This document shows, piece by piece, positions 56,965-64,000 of a stretch of DNA of 64,000 bases. The DNA is from Saccopteryx bilineata (Eukaryota; Chordata; Mammalia; Chiroptera; Emballonuridae): positions 124,349,033 to 124,413,032 of the forward strand of contig NC_089495.1 in assembly GCF_036850765.1 (NCBI RefSeq), read 5' to 3'. Made by a program: the position numbers and the translations under genes. The first letter of the stretch is position 1. The number at the start of each line of letters is the position of its first letter. Under the pieces are notes generated by a model. The model worked only from the letters and a program-made list of their open reading frames with translations. It did not search any database and was not told where the DNA came from.

Positions 56965-57270
56965 TGTCCATCTTCATTTATTCATTTATTCGTTCATTCA
57001 TCCAACCAGCAGCATCTCACGGGGTGCTTTGATGTGTAAGGATTTGTGAGCAGTGATTCAGGGACTCCGAGCTCCCACCTGGTGAGGGAGCCAGGCATTG
57101 GTCAGGAGAACGAAATATGCAGTCACAGGTTGTAATCAGGGCCGTTGGGACAAGATAGAGGAACCCGGTGCACTGGTGCAGATTAACCACCCTGGGAAGA
57201 CAGTAAGGAGCTTCCGGCAGCAGCAGGGAGAGGACTTCTGTGAGGAGCCTTGTTTGAAGAGATTTTGGGA
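56965..57270 (-). repeat. L2-like fragment
   Basis: 'TTCATTTATTCATTTATTCGTTCATTCATCCAACCA' followed by 'CTCCCACCTGGTGAGGGAGCC' and 'GGGAGAGGACTTCTGTGAGGAG' resembles the reversed L2 3' end. Confidence 0.5.
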
Positions 57271-57319
57271 GCCAAGGAGACAGTACACAAATGGAACTGG
57301 AGCTCTGGCCTGGGCTTGT

Positions 57320-57530
57320 ATTTCATTAGCAAGCGCTCAGCGTTGCTGTGCTGGGCTCCATTCTGGGTGCTCTGCCAATGCCTCGTTTGGTCCTCTGCAC
57401 TCTTAGAAGGCAAATCTTATTTTCACCGCATTTTACACATCAGAAAATTGAGGCACGAGAGAGGTTAGGTTCCTTGTTCAGAGTCACACAGCGAGTGGGA
57501 TGGAACGGAATCCAGCCGCAGGATTCTGGG
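57320..57530 (-). repeat. MIR SINE
   Basis: 'GCAAGCGCTCAGCG', 'GCATTTTACACATCAGAAAATTGAGGCACGAGAGAGGTTAGG' and 'CAGAGTCACACAGCGAGTGG' are reversed MIR. Confidence 0.85.
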
Positions 57531-58438
57531 GCCTTGGAACTCTCTTACCCCAGGTGCGGTGGGAACCACGTGGGCTTTTGAGTGGGGAGGTGGGGATGAT
57601 GTGACTAGTCTACATTTGGTACAATCCATTCTGGTGCTTTGAGGGGGTGGGCAGTTCATGGTGATGGGGTAGATAGCGTGACTGAGGAAGTGGGAGGTAG
57701 GGTGACTGACTGCAGATGTGTTGGGTTAGAATGGATGGGGCTTCAGATGGGTGGTTGGATTTGGGGGGATGGAAAAGGAGGGAGCAAACCTGGGCCTAGA
57801 GTTCTAGCTAGTAGAGCTGGATCTAGATTGGGGGGGCGGGGCGGCTGGAGGGGCCAGAGCTCAGTTTGGGACATGTTCAGTGAGACATCCAGACTTCACT
57901 AGGATAGGGGCCCTGGGTACCTATGACTGGGCAGAGGGCCCGGCACAGTGAGATGTCTGCTGAGCCACGATGGATTTCGGGAACTATCTGGTTGGCACTG
58001 GTGTATTAATCTGGACAGAAGTTGGCATTTAACACCCAAGGGAAGTTCTGGAGTGAGTGTCCAGCCAGGGACCAGGGTGGAAGCTGCCTGGAAGCTGTGA
58101 GAAGACAGCATTTCAGGAAAGGAAAGTCTGAATGGGCAGGTGCTCATGCTTTGAGACTCAGGGTGAGGGGTGACCCCTGTGTGCTTTGCACTGGCTCTCT
58201 GTCTACTTGGAACCCCAACTCTAGAGGTGTATTCAAACTTCATGCCCAGTGCACGTGGGAAGATAAACCATGCCTACTGTTCGTCTGACCCAGCACAGGG
58301 CTCAGGGGCGTCTGTCTGAAGGGTGGTGGCCTAGCAGCTGTCCACACACACTGGTTTTTCCCTGGGGAGAGCCTGATGGAGTGGAGTGTGTGTCTGAAAC
58401 TCCCTGGGTAGGCCATAGATTCTCACTTCAGAGTGCTT

Positions 58439-58487
58439 CAAGTCATGGGTCTTGAACTTGCAAAGACCCATGACTTGCAAAGACCCC
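58439..58487. other. Perfect 15 bp hairpin overlapping a 17 bp tandem duplication
   Basis: CAAGTCATGGGTCTT (58439-58453), 9-base loop, AAGACCCATGACTTG (58463-58477). ACTTGCAAAGACCC also occurs twice, at 58456-58469 and 58473-58486. Confidence 0.95.
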
Positions 58488-59754
58488 AGGGTGTGTCTTA
58501 GATTTCACAGGGCTTTTCTTTGGCTTCTCCTCAGCTGAGTAGCTCCTGTGGGAGAGTAGGGGCTAGAAGTGACCCCGGGTGGTGGGCAGTGGCATCTTTC
58601 AGAGATGTGCCAGATCTGAGCAGGCCTGCAGGCCAGTGGGCACAGTCCAAGTGCTGTCTGCAGGGTCCACACTGTGTAAGGGACCTGCAGGTCCCCGAGC
58701 CACAAGTCCACTGCCTCCAGACCTCTTGCCCTCCGGAGCAGGAATGACCCAGAGGTGGGCAGAAGGAGTGACCCCAGCCGTGCCAACTCCCACCAGCCCA
58801 GAACAGGAGTCGCAAATGCGTGGGTGACAGGATTCAAAATGATGCTTAAATCTTCCCAATTCCTCTCAACTTTGGACCCCCCGAGCGCTGTGATTGATAG
58901 GAGGTGTCCCCTGCTCCTGGCCCAGCCCCGGTGCAGCCCCCTCCCTGCCCTGGCCTTTCTGAAGTGACCTGGGCACAGGGGAGCCTCAGGCAGCATCCGG
59001 CCCAAGCAGATCCGCACAAGAGAAGGGCATTGTTTTGCTTCCTATCTTCGGGTTAAAGTGCTCTTCTACTTGGCCGGTGGTGGTGGTGGTGGGGGGCCCT
59101 GTCGCACCCCAGAGACCCGCTTCCTTTTAGTCACTTCAGATGATTTCATCAGTTAGGGGAGCTCTGCCTCGAGCTCCCGGTGCCCGGCCTCTGTCTGCGC
59201 TTTACCCCCAGCTCTGGTGTGTGTCTGCTGACAGCCCTACTGATAGGAGAGGGTTCAGGCCTAGGCTCCGCTCCCCCGTCAGGGGGCATCCAGATAAGAG
59301 GAAATTCCACCCTGTGACAAATGGCCCTTTTCCATCCATCCACAGGGAGGATCTTTTCAACTTTGCAGACATTTGCCAAGAAGTAATGGAATCTCTGTGG
59401 TTGGCTGGCCATTCGACCCCCCTCCTCGGTGGGCAGCCTGGCTGGGCAGGGGCTGGGTTCTGGAAGCTGGGTTGTTCAGAGTCAGACAGCGAGTGGAATG
59501 GGTTAGGGACTTCTTGTTCCTTCCCCAGGATGGAAGAAACCTCTGGGCACATTCTCTGGTCCTGCGAGAGGAGTGGGCCTCAAAAGCCAAGTAAAAAGTT
59601 TGTGCTGGCACAGGAGGTGGAGGGCTCGTCGCAGGCCTTCCCGTGTGTAAATTCTGCATGCAGGGTCTCCAGAGTGAATGAGGACTTGCAGGTTGGAGCC
59701 TGCTCTCTGCCCAGAGATTGATGTCTCAGTAGGCCCTGAGTGGTGAGGTCCTCT

Positions 59755-59773
59755 GGGGGGGGGGGGGGGGGGG
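59755..59773 (+). repeat. Poly-G tract of 19 bases
   Basis: Uninterrupted G run. Confidence 0.95.
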
Positions 59774-60390
59774 AGAGAAGGCAGCCGGCTGCAAGTAAAG
59801 GAACAGAAGAGGACTGATCCCAGAAGGGGGAGTGGGGGAGGGTTGGCCAGGGTCCAAATCTGACTTTTTCCCAATGGGGACAATTGAAACCATGTTGGCA
59901 GAAACAAAGACCTTCTTGAGATTCCTGCCCAGACAATGCAGGGGAGGCTTGCTGTAGAGGGTTTGGGGAGAGAATGGCTGGAGGAGCAGGGGCGGGCAGT
60001 GAAAGTGGGCACTCCGACTTTGGAGCGTGGCCCCTGCATGAATGAAGGCGTCGGGTGGGGGTGGGGGTGGGCGCTGGTACTGCTGTGTTCCCTCCCATGT
60101 CCTGGCAAGGGCACGGGATCATGGGAGAGTTTGATTCATGCACCCTTCCACCCACACAGAGACCATAAGACTGCAATTTCATGTTTTTGGGTCTCCTCTT
60201 GGAAAAGGGCAGGAGCTCCCAGGGAGAGGAACCTTTGAGTCTGTAAATCCCGTGTTTCTCCAGAGGAGAGGCCCGACATTCTGTGCTGGTGTTCTAATCA
60301 GAGTTTTCAGGCCAGAGGGCGACGGCTCAGATTTCTGGCATCCCTATTCCTGACCAGGCTCTGATGAGACGTTTCCTGCCCCAGACAAAG

Positions 60391-60545
60391 TGTGAAGTGT
60401 AATTCGATTTGGAATTACTTATCAAATTAGACAAGCCCTGTGCGCCTTTAAAATTCAGCCCTTGCTTCCACCCGCACAGTTTGCTGCAAAGTTCAGGGCT
60501 GTTTATAGTCAATGTTTGCATCTCAAGAGGGAACAGGAAGTTCTC
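60391..60545. promoter_or_regulatory. Possible enhancer-like conserved element
   Basis: A locally AT-rich, non-repetitive patch with a dense set of motif-like words: the inverted repeat GTAATTC/GAATTAC (60399-60418, homeodomain-type TAATT), CAAATTAG, CAAAGTTCA (nuclear-receptor type), TGTTTGCAT (forkhead/octamer type) and CAGGAAGT (ETS type). It matches no repeat I know. Function is inference only. Confidence 0.3.
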
Positions 60546-61214
60546 GGTGACATTTATGGGGAGTTTGTAGTGGCTGAGATGGGTTCATGGGGAAACGAGA
60601 ACAAGAGAAAAAGATCCCGTGTTCAAAACCCGGCCACCATTCTGTTGCGTGCCCCCGACAGCGACAGCCCGGGGGAGGCCAGCTGTTCACAGCCTCAGTG
60701 CTTTCCCATCTTCCCTCAGCTTCTCCGAGGAATTTTCCATCTTTGATCACGTTAAACTTTTCTTCACCCTTCTCTGGCGGCAGAGCCTTGAACATTTGTG
60801 TTTGTGTTGATAAAAGTTTGATGAAGAAATAATTCAAATAAATTCTAAGTTCCCATTAGACTTAGTCATTTCTTTAAATGGAGATCTACAGACCTAGGGG
60901 GTTCTTTGATGAACCCTCTCTCCCCAATTGTTAAAATTTTGTGGGTGTCTCTCTTCATATGTATTACTTATTTTTTTATTTTTTTTTTAGGGAGGGAATT
61001 CTTACCTTTTGACATCTTCTAAAAGAGGTTTGTGATACACACAGAAAAAATCCTGGACTGTCTTACCAGACTAGGTTCCTTGCACGGAAGGGACTACTGT
61101 GAATCTGTCTGGAAGTTTTGGGTAGTAAACGCAAAAACAGTGTGCTACCACAGTTTTCACTCAGATTCATCTCAAAGCCTGCAGTGTCTTCTTTTTTCTT
61201 TTTTAACTATACAG

Positions 61215-61760
61215 TGGGTTGGCCAAGGGCCGCCACCATCGTGGCCGTGTGCCTGCAGGTGCTCGCTGGATTCAGGCAGACAGTAAAGAAACAGTGGAGC
61301 CAAAGAATGGGGAGGCCATTCCTTTATTAAAGTCTCGCACCAGCCGACAAGCAAACACACAGGGAAACACTTTCCTTTCACTCTGGACTCACAAAGCCCT
61401 GACACATTCTCCGGTTCCACAACCAGGAGGATCTTCTCCGGTTCCTCCTGGAATCAAGGCCCCACCAGTCTCAGCGGAGCTCGCAAAGCCCCTCAGCTCC
61501 CTGCATCTGCACTCCTCTGCAAGCTTGGCTTCTTTCCTCAGCACACTGCCTTCTCTCCCTCTCCTTGCAAAACTACTTGGGCCCACAAAGACCCCTCCTC
61601 CAGCAAACATTAGCAAAACAATGGCCCCTCCCAAGCAGGAATGCAGTCAACTGCCCTGCTCTGAGGGCAAGCACTCACGTGGCTGCCCAGTGCCATTTTT
61701 TAACAATAAAAGTGAGGAAACTCAAAAAATACTAATTTTACAGACTCATTTTCCCAACAT
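61215..61760 (-). repeat. Probable solo endogenous retroviral LTR, minus strand
   Basis: The minus strand starts near TGTAAAATTAG and has a U3-like 400 bp part, then GACTTTAATAAAGG (AATAAA signal, + strand TTTATT at 61323-61328), then a U5-like 'CTTTACTGTCTGCCTGAATCC' and an end '..GGCCAACCCA'. TACAG occurs at both flanks (61210-61214, about 61739-61743) and may be the target duplication, but the terminal dinucleotides do not agree perfectly with it. No gag, pol or env sequence is present. Family not recognised. Confidence 0.5.
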
Positions 61761-62419
61761 GGGTGCTCAAGAAATATTTGTTGAATGAATTGATGTGTGG
61801 TCCTGGTCCACTAGGACCTCAGAATCTTCTACCATTATTGTGTATAGCCATTTTTTTAAAACATCTTTTTCCAGGGCACTTCCCTTTCCAAGACCTACCC
61901 ACCTCTTCATGGGTCTGATGTCCAGCCCCTTGCCTTCCTGTTCTTTTTCCTTCTCTGTGTTTCCAGAGTAGGTTGACAACAGTTTCTCCTTCCACCCATT
62001 ATACCAGAAGTGGAGAGTGGTCTTTGAGGCCCCTGAGGATTTTGTCAGCTTGACTGGGCAGCATCCTGGAGGTAGGGTTTCAGGATGAGGGTGGGCATGC
62101 CGATAGTCTGTTCTGAGTGGGTCCTCCAGGAGCTTTGGCTGGGGCATAGGTGTGGGAAGCTTTGCCTGCAGCAGCCCCAGTGTCCTGGGAAAGCTGTTGC
62201 TGACCCTAAGAGGGCCCCCAGAACCCAGAACCCCAAGCTGAGCCTGGGAGCTGTTGTTGAACAGCTCCAGCCAGGCTTGGCTGTTAGCTGACTTTCTCAG
62301 AGGTTATGGAGATTAAAAGGCTAATGGCCTGTGATAGGTCTGGGCCTCACTTCCTTTCCAGCTGTCTGGGCCTTGGGGAGAACATCCAAGGGAAGGAGGG
62401 GCTGGAGCCTAATCAGGAG

Positions 62420-63480
62420 CCCTGCCCCAGCCCCAGCTCCAGCCCCTGCTCCAGCCCCAGCCCCAGCCCCTGCCCCAGCCCCTGCTCCAGCTCCAGCTCC
62501 AGCCCCAGCCCCTGCCCCAGCCCCTGCTCCAGCTCCAGCCCCAGCCCCAGCCCCTGCCACAGCCCCTGCTCCAGCCCCAGCCCCAGCCCTGCCCCAGCCC
62601 TGCCACAGCCCCAGCCCCTGCCACAGCCCCTGCTCCAGCTCCAGCTCCAGCCCCAGCCCCTGCTCCAGCCCCAGCCTCAGCCCCAGCCCCAGCCCTGCCC
62701 CTGCCCCAGCCCCAGCTCCAGCCCCAGCCCCAGCCCCTGCCCCAGCCCCTGCTCCAGCTCCAGCTCCAGCCCCAGCCCCAGCCCCTGCCCCAGCCCTGCC
62801 CCAGCCCCAGCTCCAGCCCCAGCCCCTGCCCCAGCCCCTGCTCCAGCTCCAGCCCCAGCCCCAGCCCCAGCCCCTGCCCCTGCTCCTGCTCCTGCTCCAG
62901 CTCCAGCTCCAGCCCCAGCCCCAGCCCCTGCTCCGGCTCCAGCTCCAGCTCCAGCTCCAGCTCCAGCCCCAGCCCCTGCCCCAGCCCTGCCCCAGCCCCA
63001 GCTCCAGCCCCAGCCCCTGCCCCAGCCCTGCCCCAGCCCCTGCTCCAGCTCCAGCCCCAGCCCCAGCCCCAGCCCCTGCCCCTGCTCCTGCTCCTGCTCC
63101 AGCTCCAGCTCCAGCCCCAGCCCCAGCCCCTGCTCCGGCTCCAGCTCCAGCTCCAGCTCCAGCTCCAGCCCCAGCCCCTGCCCCAGCCCTGCCCCAGCCC
63201 CAGCTCCAGCCCCAGCCCCAGCCCCTGCCACAGCCCCTGCTCCAGCCCCAGCTCCAGCTCCAGCCCCTGCCCCTGCCCCAGCCCCAGCCCCAGCCCCAGC
63301 CCTGCCCCAGCCCCAGCCCCTGCCCCAGCCCCTGCTCCAGCTCCAGCTCCAGCTCCAGCCCCAGCCCCAGCCCCAGCCCCAGCCCCAGCCCTGCCCCTGC
63401 CCCAGCCCCAGCCCTGCCCCAGCCCTGCCCCTGCCCCAGCCCTGCCCCTGCCCCAGCCCCAGCCCTGCCCCAGCCCCTGC
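62420..63480 (+). repeat. C-rich hexamer minisatellite, about 1.06 kb
   Basis: Tandem 6-base units CCCCAG, CTCCAG, CCCCTG and CTCCTG with occasional 5-base slips. Variants form a higher-order pattern: CTGCCCCTGCTCC at 62874 and 63076 and CTCCGG at 62931 and 63133, both 202 bp apart. The minus strand has hundreds of closely spaced GGGG/GG runs, so G-quadruplex formation is expected. All six frames are largely open (up to about 427 codons), which is a result of the repeat and not a gene. Confidence 0.98.
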
Positions 63481-63696
63481 ACCTTCTGGTCTTGGGAACC
63501 TGTGCTCCCTTCTGCCTTTTCCCGGTGCTGGTGCCCATGCCTGCCACAGGACCTGCCTGGGTTCACACCCCAACTCTGCTGTTCACTAGCTATGACCATG
63601 ATGAGTGACTGGAACAGCGCCTGGCATACAGTGAGAGTGAGCCCCCCTAAACATTGGCTGCTGTAGTCACATTATTCCTTTATGTGTTCATTCATT

Positions 63697-64000
63697 GATT
63701 CTTTTTTTTTTTCTTTTTGTATTTTTCTGAAGCTGGAAACGGGGAGAGACAGTCAGACAGACTCCCGCATGCGCCCGACCGGGATCCACCCGGCACGCCC
63801 ACCAGGGGGTGACGCTCTGCCCACCAGGGGGCGTCACTCTGTTGTGACCAGAGCCACTCCAGCGCCTGGGGCAGAGGCCAAGGAGCCATCTCCAGTGTCC
63901 GGGCCATCCTTGCTCCAATGGAGCCTTGGCTGCGGGAGGGGAAGAGAGAGACAGAGAGGAAGGAGAGGGGGAGGGGTGGAGAAGCAGATGGGCACTTCTC
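63697..64000 (-). mobile_element. tRNA-derived SINE, subfamily C, cut by the window end
   Basis: T-rich tract, TATTTTTCTGAAGCTGGAAACG, and the subfamily C body in reverse up to 'GAGAAGCAGATGGGCACTTC'. The tRNA-like head lies beyond the window. It contains a local duplication of the 'GACGCTCTGCCCACCAGGGG' block, also seen in the copy at 32351-32733. Confidence 0.95.

Larger units (their letters stand above)
54961..61214. other. Intron, gaps between repeats
   Basis: 54961-56964 and 57531-60390 hold only the hairpin and G tract listed. At 59292-59308 an AGATAAGA (GATA-type) word is directly followed by GGAAATTCC (Rel-type). 60546-61214 holds nothing I recognise. Confidence 0.4.
5244..64000 (+). 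other. SEPTIN9: SEPTIN9 intron, 5' part (downstream of the large exon, runs off the window)
   Basis: The donor GTGAGTAG starts at 5244. The next coding exon, which should begin with the rest of a Gly/Ala codon and lead into the MADTP start of the short isoforms and then the GTPase domain, is not in the window, so the intron is longer than 58.7 kb. From memory the human intron is also very long and contains alternative first exons. The repeats and the candidate promoter within it are listed separately. Confidence 0.88.

Noticed and set aside
62306..63608. Very long open frames (up to 427 codons on both strands) rich in Pro, Ala, Ser, Gln or Gly, Ala, Trp
   Set aside because: They are all translations of one hexamer array, which has no stops in any frame. 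There is no start context, splice context or domain.

Overview
This window is mammalian nuclear DNA: one recognisable protein-coding exon inside very long introns that are packed with interspersed repeats. The exon (4602-5243, + strand) is the large internal exon of SEPTIN9 (septin-9). It encodes the basic, disordered N-terminal microtubule-binding region found in the long isoforms. Everything upstream (1-4601) is the preceding intron and everything downstream (5244-64000) is the following intron. I see no second coding exon, no tRNA or rRNA gene and nothing bacterial or viral-genomic. Most open reading frames in the window are chance or low-complexity frames.

Organism: the repeats point to a bat, most likely a horseshoe or Old World leaf-nosed bat (Rhinolophus/Hipposideros type). 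Three young tRNA-derived SINE subfamilies are present. Subfamily A has a 'CCTGTGGTGGCGCAGTGG' head and a short (CT)n body. Subfamily B has a 'CAGGCGGTGGCGCAGTGG' head with a long middle and 'CAATCAATGAACAACTAA'. Subfamily C has a 'TTGGCTCAGTGGTAGAGC' head and a ~370 bp body. Young non-autonomous DNA transposons (hAT and mariner type) with intact target-site duplications are also present, which is typical of bats. The genus is inference from remembered SINE consensus sequences, not from a search.

Layout: 1-4601, intron with an MLT1-type LTR, a hAT MITE split by a SINE, an MIR and an old SINE. 4602-5243, SEPTIN9 exon. 5.2-46 kb, intron with old L1, L2, MIR, MaLR and MER5-type copies plus young SINEs and MITEs. 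45.8-46.5 kb, a CpG-enriched, GC-box-bearing segment with a good splice donor at 46388, a candidate internal promoter and untranslated first exon for the short SEPTIN9 isoforms. 46.5-62.4 kb, more intron, with SINE C copies, an L1 fragment, a possible enhancer-like AT-rich motif cluster near 60.4 kb and a probable solo retroviral LTR at 61.2-61.8 kb. 62.42-63.48 kb, a 1.06 kb C-rich hexamer minisatellite. The window ends inside another SINE C.

The most interesting observations are a SINE that appears to have carried 3' flanking DNA with it (15.1-15.7 kb), three perfect hairpins, two of which look like template-switch mutations, the internal-promoter candidate, the G-quadruplex-prone minisatellite with a 202 bp higher-order duplication, and several clean nested insertions that give a relative order of repeat activity. 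I found no evidence for a wholly new gene system.
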